64,000 bases of DNA from Comamonas sp. lk (GTDB taxonomy: Bacteria > Pseudomonadota > Gammaproteobacteria > Burkholderiales > Burkholderiaceae_C), in contig NZ_UOOB01000001.1 of NCBI RefSeq assembly GCF_900564145.1, positions 2,358,754-2,422,753 of the forward strand, in the 5' to 3' direction. Numbering within the stretch: the stretch's first letter is position 1; the number at the start of each line of letters is the position of its first letter. Below the pieces are notes generated by a model. The model was not told the DNA's origin, ran no database searches, and saw only the letters and a list, made by a program, of their open reading frames with translations. Positions 1 to 8,117 of this stretch are shown here, piece after piece. Both the position numbers and the translations under genes were made by a program.

Positions 1-645
1 CTTGTCCTGACCGTAGCGCACGTTCTCGGGCGTGTGGTAATTGGCAAAGTGGGTGGTGAAGCTGCAAACGTACAGAATCTTCTCGCCGGTTTCGGGGTGG
101 GTGCGCACCACGGGGTGCTCGACCGGAGGATTCATGCGACCGAGTTCCAGACGCTTTTCTTCGGGCATGACAGCGCCGAAACCGTGCTCGATGCTGGACT
201 TGGCCTTCAGGCCGTCAATCTTCTTCTTGATGTCGTCGGGCAGGTTTTTATAGGCCTCCACCATATTCACCCAGATGGTGTCGCCACCGACGGCAGGGCC
301 GTCGACGCAGCGCAGCACACAGCCCATGGTGGGCGTCTCGCGCCACTGACCGTCGGTGTGATATGTGTTTTCGTAGTTCTCGCGCTTTTCGCTGCGATAG
401 ATCTGGACCAGGCCGGGGTGATCCGGATCGCTGCCGGCCACGGGGTGGTCTTCCAGATCGCCGAAGTGACGGGCAAAAGCCACGTGCTCGCCGCGTGTGA
501 TGTCCTGGTCACGGAAGAACAGCACCTTGTGCTGCAGCAGCAAGGCCTTGATTTCGTTGGCCAGGCCTATGTCGCGGGATGCATCCCCCAGGCTCACGCC
601 AGAAACTTCAGCACCAATGCTGCAGGTCAGTTGTTCGACTTTCAT
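1..645 (-). CDS. TauD/TfdA-family Fe(II)/2-oxoglutarate dioxygenase, 5' part (3' end outside window)
   Basis: The first 215 codons of a non-haem iron, 2-oxoglutarate-dependent dioxygenase; the gene runs off the window before its stop. The N-terminus reads MKVEQLTCSIGAEV, then the family block FFRDQDITRGEHVAFARHFG and the iron-binding HxD motif (HTDGQW, about residue 98). The start is set by AGGAG just upstream of the ATG. It is clearly paralogous to the dioxygenase at 48541-49452 across the whole visible length. The Shine-Dalgarno overlaps the stop codon of a quinone oxidoreductase remnant, so the two were probably once co-transcribed. The substrate is unknown; taurine, alkylsulfonates, aryloxyacetates and other acids are all used in this family. 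Confidence 0.85.
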   Translation of the reverse strand, partial: MKVEQLTCSIGAEVSGVSLGDASRDIGLANEIKALLLQHKVLFFRDQDITRGEHVAFARHFGDLEDHPVAGSDPDHPGLVQIYRSEKRENYENTYHTDGQWRETPTMGCVLRCVDGPAVGGDTIWVNMVEAYKNLPDDIKKKIDGLKAKSSIEHGFGAVMPEEKRLELGRMNPPVEHPVVRTHPETGEKILYVCSFTTHFANYHTPENVRYGQDK

Positions 646-654
646 AGCCTTCTC

Positions 655-810
655 CTAGATTGTGAAAACGGATGCGCCCAGGGTTCGGTGGGACTTCAGG
701 TCGCTGTGCGCCCGGGCTGCATCAGTCAGCGTGTAGCGTTTGTGAATGTCGATGCGGACGCTGCCGGCTGCCTCATGGTCAAACAGATCGGTCAGCAGGG
801 GCTTAAACAC
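655..810 (-). pseudogene. C-terminal remnant of a zinc-independent quinone oxidoreductase (QOR family)
   Basis: Reading the minus strand from 810 to the TAG at 657-655 gives 51 codons that match the C-terminus of the intact quinone oxidoreductase at 51670-52650. Compare RIDIHKRYTLTDAARAH here with KVDISKRYELADAVQAH there, and the endings LGASVFTI and VGSAIFVL. Upstream of codon 1 the similarity stops and an in-frame TAA appears, so about 270 N-terminal residues are missing. The remnant ends within the ribosome binding site of the dioxygenase. This is a decayed or truncated gene, not a functional small protein, although homology was judged only by eye. Confidence 0.75.
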
Positions 811-1055
811 TCTGCGGCAGCAAGGCGTTGATGCACGTTATTGCCGCTCAGGGAAAATTTTCGGATTAGCAGGCGCCGGAAGGCTTGACCGATTGCGACA
901 GCTTGTTGCCCTCTTTGACAGAACTGGGAAAACCCTAGCGATCTTTGGCCTGGAAAGCGCACCCCTGGCCTGCAGATCGACACTCTGTCGTTGCTCTGTT
1001 TGCTTAACGCTGGGGGGAGGCTAGGGAACTACTCGATTGACCGGCATCGCGGCTA

Positions 1056-1069
1056 TTGATATAAATCAA
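1056..1069. promoter_or_regulatory. Perfect FNR/ANR-type box in the divergent region upstream of the AraC regulator
   Basis: TTGATATAAATCAA matches the FNR/ANR consensus TTGAT-N4-ATCAA exactly. It lies about 90 bp upstream of the AraC regulator's likely start and 411 bp from the dioxygenase start. An imperfect inverted repeat (AACGCACGCT at 1070-1079 and AGCATGCGTT near 1089-1098) follows directly and could be a second operator or a leader hairpin. Binding is inferred, not shown. The rest of 811-1055 holds nothing I recognise. Confidence 0.5.
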
Positions 1070-1157
1070 AAACGCACGCTTATAAAAAAGCATGCGTTTC
1101 ATAATTTTTGCTGAGCCCAAACGCAGGGCTCAGAGCAATGGATTTGCATTGGTCACG

Positions 1158-2174
1158 ATGACGCCCCGTATCCGCAGTGTCAGCCTCGGCAAATATGCCA
1201 AGGTGGCAAATGAGCTTGGTATTGATCCGCTGCGCATGTTTCGCCAGGTGGGGCTGGATCACAGCTGCCTGAATTCTCCCGATCTTCTGGTTCCCGAAGC
1301 GGCGTTTGCCCGCTTGCTGGAGACTTCGTCGGCTCAGGCTGGCCAGGCTTCGTTAGGCTTGCTCATGGGGTCGTATTGGCGTTTGTCGGATTTTGGTCCC
1401 CTCAGCCTGCTGCTGCAGCACCAGGCCAGCCTGTCTTCCATGCTGCAGACGCTCAAGGACTACAACCACCTGATCAGCAGCACGGTGGCCACTGAAATCG
1501 TGACGCAGGGGCGTTACTCCATCATTCAGCTGCACCTGGATACCGAACGCGACAGTCCCGGTCGTCACCCCATGGAATTGGGCATTACCGCCTTGCTGAG
1601 TCTGTGCCGCCACCAACTGGGCAGAGGCTGGAATCCGGCAAGCATTCATTTCTCCCATAACTCACCTGGCAGCACCATGAACCACCGCCGGGTGCTGGGA
1701 AGCGATATTGTGTTTGCCTCCGATTTTGACGGCATTGTGGTGAGCAACGAGGACATGAAGCTGCTCAATGCCGAGCACGACAGCCTGATGGAAAGCCATG
1801 CCCGCAGTCTGATGGACATGCATGCGCCACGGCCGGCCGCCAAATCGTTGGAGCAGCAGGTGCGCAGTACCTTGCAGTCCTTGCTGCCGCATGGTCGCCA
1901 CAGCATTGCCCATGTGGCCAGCGCGCTCGGCTATACGGCCCGCTCTTTGCAGCGCCACCTGGAAACCCATGACACCAGCTTTCAGGAAGCCCTGGATACG
2001 GTGCGCAGGCAGGCGGCCTTGCGGGCGCTGAAAAACCCTCAGCTATCGATCAGCGAGGCGGCGTCTCTGGCCGGTTTTGCCGAGAACAGCTCTTTTACAC
2101 GCTGGTTCAGCAAGCATTTCCAGCAAAGCCCCAGCAGCTGGCGCCAGCAAAATTCAAGCAGCACACTCTCCTGA
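1158..2174 (+). CDS. AraC-family transcriptional regulator
   Basis: A 338-residue regulator with the N-terminal arabinose-binding-like domain typical of OruR/ArgR-type AraC proteins (about residues 15-210) and a C-terminal double helix-turn-helix. The recognisable HTH part reads HVASALGYTARSLQRHL and, later, ISEAASLAGFAENSSFTRWF. An in-frame ATG at 1092 would add 22 residues, but the family N-terminus fits the start at 1158 (MTPRIRSVSLGKYAKVA). It points away from the remnant/dioxygenase pair on the minus strand and has the same architecture as the regulator at 49562-50575, which is likewise divergent from a TfdA-type dioxygenase. Control of the dioxygenase is therefore a reasonable inference. 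Confidence 0.85.
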   Translation: MTPRIRSVSLGKYAKVANELGIDPLRMFRQVGLDHSCLNSPDLLVPEAAFARLLETSSAQAGQASLGLLMGSYWRLSDFGPLSLLLQHQASLSSMLQTLKDYNHLISSTVATEIVTQGRYSIIQLHLDTERDSPGRHPMELGITALLSLCRHQLGRGWNPASIHFSHNSPGSTMNHRRVLGSDIVFASDFDGIVVSNEDMKLLNAEHDSLMESHARSLMDMHAPRPAAKSLEQQVRSTLQSLLPHGRHSIAHVASALGYTARSLQRHLETHDTSFQEALDTVRRQAALRALKNPQLSISEAASLAGFAENSSFTRWFSKHFQQSPSSWRQQNSSSTLS

Positions 2175-2193
2175 CACAGTCAGGTTGAGATGC

Positions 2194-2224
2194 AAAAACG
2201 CCAGCCTTCTAAGCTGGCGTTTTT
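2194..2224. terminator. Bidirectional Rho-independent terminator between the AraC and LysR genes
   Basis: A perfect 12-bp stem, AAAAACGCCAGC paired with GCTGGCGTTTTT around a 7-nt loop, gives a T run on both strands. It lies between two convergent genes and can end both transcripts. Confidence 0.9.
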
Positions 2225-2242
2225 CATTCTTGCGATCAGGGA

Positions 2243-3163
2243 TTATGGCGGCGGCAACTTCGCGGCCAGGCTTGGCTCCTCGGGCTGGGCCTTGGCCAGC
2301 AAAAAGTCGATGCAGGTGCGTACAGACTTGGTCTGATGGCGATTGGGCAGGTAGAGCAGATACATATGGGTGCCAAAAATGCTCAGCCGGTATTCATCCA
2401 GCGTGGTCAGCACCTCGCCGCTGGCCAGTTTGTCCTGAACAACATAGTCGGGTACCAGGCCCACGCCCAGGCCCGCCAGAATGCCATCGCGCAGGAAGGG
2501 GAAATGCTCGGAGATCATGGTGGGCTCCAGCATCACTTCATGGCGCTCGGCACCCAGATAGGCGGCCAGGCGCAGCTGCCGCCCCGTCACGCCGGCGGTA
2601 ATCAGCGGGCTGGCACGCAAGGCATGCAGGGTTTGAGGCAGGCCATGGGTCTGGGCGTATTCACGTGAGGCACAGGCCAGGTAGCGCACCGTACCCAGGC
2701 TGCGCGCCACCAGCGACAGAGGCGGCTCCTGGATCACGCGGATGATGATGTCCATATCGTCGCGCAGATTGTCGGCCCGGTTCTCGAACAGCACATCCAG
2801 CACGATGCCAGGGTATAGGCGCTTGAACTCGATCAGCCATTCGCTCATCACGATCTGGCCGTAGCCGCTGGGAACGCTGATGCCCACGCGCCCTTGCAGA
2901 CTCTGGCCCAGGGCGGTAATGGCCTCACGCGCGGCCAGCATTTCGTTGTGGATATTGCGCCCGTGCTCGTACAGGCGCAGGCCGATTTCCGTGGGCTCCA
3001 CCCGGCGTGTGGTGCGCTTGACTAGCTGCACCCCTGCGGATTTTTCCAGCTGGGTCAGGTGGTAGCTCACGTTGGCGCGCGTCATCTTGAGCTTGCGTGC
3101 AGCCTGGCTGAGGTTGCCGCTATCGATGATTTCAACCAGCAGTGTCAGTGATTGGGAGTCCAT
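2243..3163 (-). CDS. LysR-family transcriptional regulator
   Basis: A 306-residue LysR-type regulator. The winged HTH sits near residues 18-37 (NLSQAARKLKMTRANVSYHL), followed by the usual linker and an effector-binding domain ending near residue 290. The start at 3163 (MDSQSLTLLVEIID) is preferred because LysR proteins begin just before the HTH; a further upstream ATG at 3199 would add 12 residues. It is divergent from the beta-oxidation operon starting at 3276, the classic arrangement for a LysR activator of the adjacent genes. A palindrome at 3185-3199 lies in the shared promoter region. The effector is unknown, possibly a CoA ester or dicarboxylate. Confidence 0.9.
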   Translation of the reverse strand: MDSQSLTLLVEIIDSGNLSQAARKLKMTRANVSYHLTQLEKSAGVQLVKRTTRRVEPTEIGLRLYEHGRNIHNEMLAAREAITALGQSLQGRVGISVPSGYGQIVMSEWLIEFKRLYPGIVLDVLFENRADNLRDDMDIIIRVIQEPPLSLVARSLGTVRYLACASREYAQTHGLPQTLHALRASPLITAGVTGRQLRLAAYLGAERHEVMLEPTMISEHFPFLRDGILAGLGVGLVPDYVVQDKLASGEVLTTLDEYRLSIFGTHMYLLYLPNRHQTKSVRTCIDFLLAKAQPEEPSLAAKLPPP

Positions 3164-3184
3164 GGCTTGATTGTCTGAATTTAT

Positions 3185-3199
3185 TTGACAGTCTGTCAA
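3185..3199. promoter_or_regulatory. Candidate operator palindrome between the LysR gene and the beta-oxidation operon
   Basis: TTGACA-GTC-TGTCAA is a perfect inverted repeat with 6-bp arms. It sits 22 bp upstream of the preferred LysR start and 76 bp upstream of the first operon gene. Position and symmetry suit an autoregulatory LysR site, though the spacing is shorter than the usual T-N11-A core. Confidence 0.35.
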
Positions 3200-3275
3200 T
3201 GATTCATGGGATTGTTAGAAAACATTGTCGCCGTAAGAATGTGGGCAGTTAATCCAAGCCATAACGGAGACATGT

Positions 3276-5399
3276 ATGACCTCTGAAGCATCCACTTCTG
3301 TCGTTGAACTCAAGCAAGACGGTGATGTCCTGCTGGTCAGCATCCAAAACCCACCTGTCAATGCCCTGGGCGCCGCCGTGCGCCAGGGTCTGACGGCCGC
3401 CATGGAGCAGGCCGATGCCAACGACGCGGTCAAGGCCGTGCTGATCGTGGGCCAGGGCAAGGCCTTTATCGCCGGTGCCGACATCCGCGAATTCGGCAAG
3501 CCCCCGGTGGCACCTTTTCTGCCTGATGTTTGCAACCGCATCGAAGCCTGCCGCAAGCCCGTGGTGGCTGTGATTCATGGCGCGGCCCTGGGTGGCGGTC
3601 TGGAGATCGCCATGGCTGCTCATTACCGTCTGGCATTGCCTGCGGCGAAGCTGGGCCTGCCCGAAGTCTTGCTGGGCCTGATTCCCGGTGCCGGCGGCAC
3701 GCAGCGCGCACCGCGTCTGATGGGCGTGAAGGCTGCCACCGAGTTGATGCTCAGCGGCAAGCAAATCGGCGCCCAGGCAGCTCTGGACGCAGGTCTGGTG
3801 GACAAGGTCGAGCAGGGCAGTGACCCCGTGGCCGCCGGTCTGGCCTATGCCCGTGAGCTGCTGGCTAGCGGCGCGGCTGTGCGCCCCACCAGCGCCGTGC
3901 TGGGTCAACTGGCCGACAAGGCCACAGCCCAGGTCGATCTCGACGCCTTGCGCGCCGATACGGCCAAGAAGTCGCGTGGCCTGTTCTCGCCCCTGAAGAT
4001 CATTGATTGCGTGCAGGCAGCACTCGATCTGCCCTTTGCCGATGGCCTGAAGTTCGAGCGCAGCCAGTTTCTGGCCTGCATCGACAGCCCACAGCGCGCC
4101 GGTTTGATCCACGCTTTCTTTGCCGAGCGTGAAACCGCCAAAATTCCCGAAGCCAAGGCAGCGGCACCACGCCACTTTGCCAAGATCGCCATCATCGGCG
4201 GCGGCACCATGGGCGCCGGCATCACCGTCTCGGCACTGGATGCAGGTCTGGCCGTGACCATGATCGAGCGAGATGCCGAATCCATCGCCCGCGGTCAGGC
4301 CAATGTGGAGAAGGTCTACAACGGCCTGATCGCCAAGGGCCGCATGAGCGAAGAAGCCAAGGCGGCGGTGATGGCGCGTTACACGCCATCGACGAGCTAC
4401 GACGACATTGCCGACGTGGATCTGGTGATTGAAGCCGTGTTCGAAGACCTGGAAGTCAAGAAGGCCGTGTTCAAGGAACTGGACCGCGTCTGCAAGAGCG
4501 GCGCCGTGCTGGCCACCAACACCTCCTATCTGGATATCGACGCGATTGCCGCCGTCACCAGCCGCCCCCAGGATGTGATTGGTCTGCACTTCTTCAGCCC
4601 CGCCAACATCATGAAGCTGCTGGAAATCGTCGTGCCCTCCAAGGTGGCGCCCGATGTGGTGACCACGGCTTTCGAGCTGGCCAAGAAGATGAAGAAGGTG
4701 CCGGTGCGCGCCGGCGTCTGCGATGGCTTTATCGGCAACCGCATTCTGGCCACCTACAAGCAGGCCGCCGACTATTTGATGGAAGACGGTGCTTCGCCCT
4801 ACGAGATCGACGAAGCCGTGCGCGGCTTTGGCTTTGCCATGGGCCCGTTCCAGGTCACCGATCTGGCCGGTGGCGACATCGGCTGGGCCACACGCAAGCG
4901 CCGCGCCGCCACGCGTGACCCCAAGGCCCGCTACGTGGAGATCGCCGACCGCATCTGCGAAAACGGCTGGTTTGGCCAGAAGACGCAGCGCGGCTTCTAC
5001 CTCTATCCCCAAGGCGCCCGCGTGGGCCAGGCCGATCCTGAAGTGCTGGCCATCGTGGATGCCGAGCGCGCCAAAAAAGGCGTGACGGCACGCCCGTTCA
5101 GCGCCGAGGAAATCATGCGCCGCTACATGGCCGCCATGGTCAACGAAGGCGCCAAGGTGGTGGAGGAGGGCATTGCCCTGCGCCCGCTGGATGTGGATGT
5201 GACCTTTATCTCGGGCTACGGCTTCCCCCGCCATCGCGGCGGCCCCATGAAGTGGGCCGATATGCAGGGCCTAGACAAGGTGCTGGCCGATATCGAAGCC
5301 TTTGCCAAGGAAGACGCGCTGTTCTGGAAGCCTGCGCCTCTGCTGCAAAAGCTGGTGGCCGAGGGACGGACTTTCGAGAGCCTGAATCAGGCCGCCTGA
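3276..5399 (+). CDS. Bifunctional enoyl-CoA hydratase / 3-hydroxyacyl-CoA dehydrogenase (FadB/FadJ-like, PimF type)
   Basis: A 707-residue fusion that catalyses hydration and NAD-dependent oxidation in beta-oxidation. The crotonase domain (about residues 10-200) has the oxyanion-hole block AFIAGADIREF and both catalytic glutamates, Glu110 and Glu130, 20 residues apart as in the family. The NAD-binding dehydrogenase domain begins with the Rossmann motif GGGTMGAG at 308-315 and carries the catalytic His438 (GLHFFSPAN), followed by two C-terminal dimerisation repeats. CGGAGA precedes the ATG. It is first in an operon with thiolase and paired acyl-CoA dehydrogenases, as in pimeloyl-CoA degradation clusters. 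The function is secure; the substrate is inferred. Confidence 0.93.
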   Translation: MTSEASTSVVELKQDGDVLLVSIQNPPVNALGAAVRQGLTAAMEQADANDAVKAVLIVGQGKAFIAGADIREFGKPPVAPFLPDVCNRIEACRKPVVAVIHGAALGGGLEIAMAAHYRLALPAAKLGLPEVLLGLIPGAGGTQRAPRLMGVKAATELMLSGKQIGAQAALDAGLVDKVEQGSDPVAAGLAYARELLASGAAVRPTSAVLGQLADKATAQVDLDALRADTAKKSRGLFSPLKIIDCVQAALDLPFADGLKFERSQFLACIDSPQRAGLIHAFFAERETAKIPEAKAAAPRHFAKIAIIGGGTMGAGITVSALDAGLAVTMIERDAESIARGQANVEKVYNGLIAKGRMSEEAKAAVMARYTPSTSYDDIADVDLVIEAVFEDLEVKKAVFKELDRVCKSGAVLATNTSYLDIDAIAAVTSRPQDVIGLHFFSPANIMKLLEIVVPSKVAPDVVTTAFELAKKMKKVPVRAGVCDGFIGNRILATYKQAADYLMEDGASPYEIDEAVRGFGFAMGPFQVTDLAGGDIGWATRKRRAATRDPKARYVEIADRICENGWFGQKTQRGFYLYPQGARVGQADPEVLAIVDAERAKKGVTARPFSAEEIMRRYMAAMVNEGAKVVEEGIALRPLDVDVTFISGYGFPRHRGGPMKWADMQGLDKVLADIEAFAKEDALFWKPAPLLQKLVAEGRTFESLNQAA

Positions 5400-5435
5400 A
5401 GCCCGTCGGCTCCAACAGCACCATTCAAAAAAGTG

Positions 5436-5512
5436 AGCTGCTAGCGCTTTATTGATAAAAATCTCAATCAGAAAACATATTGAGATCCATCAAAAACAAG
5501 CGCTGGCAGCTA
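5436..5512. repeat. Nested inverted repeat, Comamonadaceae-type dispersed element
   Basis: Outer arms AGCTGCTAGCGCTT (5436-5449) and AAGCGCTGGCAGCT (5499-5512) pair with one mismatch. Inside them a perfect 8-bp pair, ATCTCAAT and ATTGAGAT, surrounds a 10-nt loop. The outer arm is almost identical to the repeat at 11726-11758, so this is a dispersed element rather than a chance hairpin. It fills the gap between the hydratase/dehydrogenase and thiolase genes and may affect mRNA stability there. Confidence 0.65.
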
Positions 5513-5545
5513 TCAAAACATTCAAATATCAAGAGACTCATCATC

Positions 5546-6742
5546 ATGCGTGAAGCCGTTATCGTTTCCACCGCCCGTACTCCGCTGGCCAAGTCGCACC
5601 GCGGCGAATTCAATGTGACGCCTGCCGCCCAGCTGGCAGCCTTCTCCGTCAAGGCCGCCGTAGAGCGCTCAGGCATCGATCCGGCCATGATCGAAGACTT
5701 GGTCCTGGGCTGCGGCAACCCCGATGGCTTCCAGGGCCGCAACCTGGGCCGTCAGGCCGTGCTGCGCGCCGAACTGCCGCTGAGCATTGCCGGCATGACG
5801 ATTGCGCGCTACTGCGCCTCGGGCCTGCAGTCGATTGCCATGGCCAGCAGCCGCATCGTGGCCGAAGGCGTGGACGCCATGATTGCCGGCGGCGTGGAAA
5901 CCATCTCCGGCATCCGCGCCGGCAACAATCTGCCCACCGACATGGACCCCTGGCTGCTCGAGCACAAGCCCGAGCTGTATATGGCCATGATCGACACCGC
6001 CGATGTGGTGGCCAAACGCTACGGCATCAGCCGCGAGGATCAGGATGCCTTCTCGCTGCAAAGCCAGCAGCGCACGGCCGCAGCCCAGGCTGCCGACTTG
6101 TTCAAGGACGAAATCATCGCCTGTGCCACGCTCATGGCCGAGAAGAACAAGGAAACCGGCGAAGTCACCTACCGCGACGTAGTCGCCACCAAGGACAACT
6201 GCAACCGTCCTTCGACCACGCTGGAAGGCCTGCTCAAGCTGGAGCCCGTCAAGGGCGCAGGCAACTTCATTACTGCCGGCAATGCTTCCCAGCTGTCCGA
6301 CGGCTCCAGCGCCTGCGTGCTGATGGAAGCCAAGCAGGCCGAGCGCCTGGGTCTTGAGCCGCTGGGTGCCTTGCGCGGCTTCGCCGTGGCCGGCTGCGAG
6401 CCCGATGAAATGGGCATCGGCCCGGTGTTTGCCGTGCCCAAGCTGCTCAAGCGCCACGGTCTCACCGTTCAGGATATCGATCTGTGGGAGCTGAACGAAG
6501 CCTTTGCCTCGCAAGCCCTGTACTGCCAGCGTCAACTGGGCATTCCCGGCGAGCGTCTGAACGTCAACGGCGGTGCGATCTCCATCGGCCACCCCTTCGG
6601 CATGACGGGTGCGCGTCTGGCCGGCCACATTTTGCTGGAAGGCCGCCGCCGCAAGGCCCTGAACCCCGCGGTGAAGTGGGGCGTGGTGAGCATGTGCATC
6701 GCCGGTGGCATGGGCGCTGCAGGCCTGTTCGAGATTTTTTGA
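5546..6742 (+). CDS. Acetyl-CoA C-acyltransferase (thiolase)
   Basis: A 398-residue thiolase that cleaves 3-ketoacyl-CoA with CoA to acetyl-CoA and a shortened acyl-CoA. The nucleophile is Cys90 ([10 protein letters not shown]), with His349 in the IGHPFGMTG motif and the acid/base Cys384 in [11 protein letters not shown]. The start at 5546 ([13 protein letters not shown]) matches the family N-terminus; a longer reading from 5480 would include repeat-derived residues. It lies between the hydratase/dehydrogenase and the acyl-CoA dehydrogenases and completes the beta-oxidation spiral. Confidence 0.93.
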   Translation: MREAVIVSTARTPLAKSHRGEFNVTPAAQLAAFSVKAAVERSGIDPAMIEDLVLGCGNPDGFQGRNLGRQAVLRAELPLSIAGMTIARYCASGLQSIAMASSRIVAEGVDAMIAGGVETISGIRAGNNLPTDMDPWLLEHKPELYMAMIDTADVVAKRYGISREDQDAFSLQSQQRTAAAQAADLFKDEIIACATLMAEKNKETGEVTYRDVVATKDNCNRPSTTLEGLLKLEPVKGAGNFITAGNASQLSDGSSACVLMEAKQAERLGLEPLGALRGFAVAGCEPDEMGIGPVFAVPKLLKRHGLTVQDIDLWELNEAFASQALYCQRQLGIPGERLNVNGGAISIGHPFGMTGARLAGHILLEGRRRKALNPAVKWGVVSMCIAGGMGAAGLFEIF

Positions 6743-6744
6743 TA

Positions 6745-6830
6745 ACCCCCTGAGGCGCTTTGCGCCTTCCCCCAAGGGGGACGACACCAGCGCGGCGGGG
6801 CGGCCCTTGCGCGATGTCTCCATCTTGGGG
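6745..6830. repeat. GC-rich dispersed repeat with hairpins
   Basis: Just after the thiolase stop comes CCCCCTGAGGCGC-TTT-GCGCC followed by CCCCCAAGGGGG and a GC-rich tail (acgacaccagcgcggcgg). This arrangement is one I recognise as a common intergenic repeat in Comamonas, Acidovorax and Delftia genomes. Only one copy is in this window, so repetition rests on prior knowledge. It may act as a processing or partial termination site between thiolase and the dehydrogenases. Confidence 0.55.
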
Positions 6831-6880
6831 GCGTGCTCGTGCCTGCGACGCACAGCGATTGAATTACTGAGGACCCCGCA

Positions 6881-8092
6881 ATGGATTTGCAATTCACCCC
6901 CCAAGAAGAGGCGTTCCGCGCCGAAGTACAGAGCTTCCTCAAGGAAAAACTGCCCAAGCACATTGCGCAAAAGGTCAAGGCCGGTCAGCGTCTGAGCAAG
7001 GCCGACCAGGACGAATGGCATGCCATCCTCAATGAGCGCGGCTGGTACGCCAACCACTGGCCCATGGAAAACGGCGGCCCCGGCTGGGGTGCGGTGGAAA
7101 AATTCATTTTCGACACCGAGTGCGCGCTGGCTGGCGGCCCCCGTGTCGTGCCTTTTGGCGTGAACATGCTGGGCCCGGTGCTGATCAAGTACGGCAACGA
7201 GCAGCAAAAGAACTACTGGCTGCCCCGCATGCTGAAAGGCGAAGACTGGTGGTGCCAGGGCTATTCGGAACCCGGCGCTGGCTCCGATCTGGCCTCGGTC
7301 AAGACCACGGCCGTGCGAGTCACTGACGAAACGGGCGATTTCTACATCGTCAACGGTCAGAAGACCTGGACCACGCAGGGCCAGCACGCGAACATGATCT
7401 TCTGCCTGGTGCGCACCAACCGCGAAGCCAAGGCCCAGGCCGGCATCAGCTTTTTGCTGGTGGACATGAACACGCCCGGCGTGGAAGTGCGCCCCATCCG
7501 CACGCTGGATGGCGACAAGGATGTCAACGAAGTCTTCTTCACCGATGTGAAGGTGCCCGTGGAAAACCTGGTGGGCGAAGAGAACAAGGGCTGGACTTAC
7601 GCCAAGTACCTGCTCACCTATGAGCGCACTGGTATTGCAGGCGTGGGCTTTTGCATCTCGGCGCTGGCCAAGCTCAAGGTCGTGGCTGCCAAGGCGCACA
7701 AGAACGGCAAGCCTTTGAACCAGGACCCGCTGTTTGCCGCCCGCATGGCCAAGGTCGAGATTGACCTGGAAAACATGAAGACCACCAATCTGCGCGTGAT
7801 TGCTGCCGTGGCCGGTGGCGGCGTGCCCGGAGCGGAAAGCTCCATGCTCAAGATTCGCGGCACGGAAATCCGCCAGGAAATCCTGTCGCTGATTCGTCGC
7901 GCCATGGGCGTCTATGCCGTGCCTTATATCGACGAAGCGCAATACGAAGGCTATGAGGATGCCCCCGTCGGTCTGATCGACGAAGCCGCCACCGCAGCTG
8001 CCAACTACTTCAACTACCGCAAGCTGTCGATCTTCGGTGGCTCCAACGAAATCCAGAAAAACATCATCTCCAAGATGATCCTGGGCCTCTGA
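6881..8092 (+). CDS. Acyl-CoA dehydrogenase, PimC-like large subunit
   Basis: A 403-residue FAD-dependent acyl-CoA dehydrogenase of full family length. The N-terminal helical domain (MDLQFTPQEEAFRAEVQSFL) is followed by the flavin-binding block QGYSEPGAGSDLASV (about residues 125-140) and a C-terminal helical domain ending in the signature GGSNEIQKNIISKMILGL. It is followed after 25 bp by a second, divergent dehydrogenase. Such pairs form heteromeric enzymes, for example PimC/PimD for pimeloyl-CoA and several steroid-degrading enzymes. Electrons should pass to ETF, encoded downstream at 11796-13492. The dicarboxyl-CoA substrate is inferred from gene order. Confidence 0.9.
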   Translation: MDLQFTPQEEAFRAEVQSFLKEKLPKHIAQKVKAGQRLSKADQDEWHAILNERGWYANHWPMENGGPGWGAVEKFIFDTECALAGGPRVVPFGVNMLGPVLIKYGNEQQKNYWLPRMLKGEDWWCQGYSEPGAGSDLASVKTTAVRVTDETGDFYIVNGQKTWTTQGQHANMIFCLVRTNREAKAQAGISFLLVDMNTPGVEVRPIRTLDGDKDVNEVFFTDVKVPVENLVGEENKGWTYAKYLLTYERTGIAGVGFCISALAKLKVVAAKAHKNGKPLNQDPLFAARMAKVEIDLENMKTTNLRVIAAVAGGGVPGAESSMLKIRGTEIRQEILSLIRRAMGVYAVPYIDEAQYEGYEDAPVGLIDEAATAAANYFNYRKLSIFGGSNEIQKNIISKMILGL

Positions 8093-8117
8093 TTCGGGCA
8101 AGGCAAGGAATAAGCAC

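Noticed and set aside
3249..5234. Long minus-strand frame of 661 codons opposite the hydratase/dehydrogenase gene
   Set aside because: Composition is rich in His, Gly and Gln without any family motif, as expected for the antisense of a GC-rich gene; the plus-strand gene has clear catalytic residues.
5480..5493. FNR-like site TTGAGATCCATCAA
   Set aside because: It has one mismatch to the consensus and is fully explained by the nested inverted repeat in which it lies.
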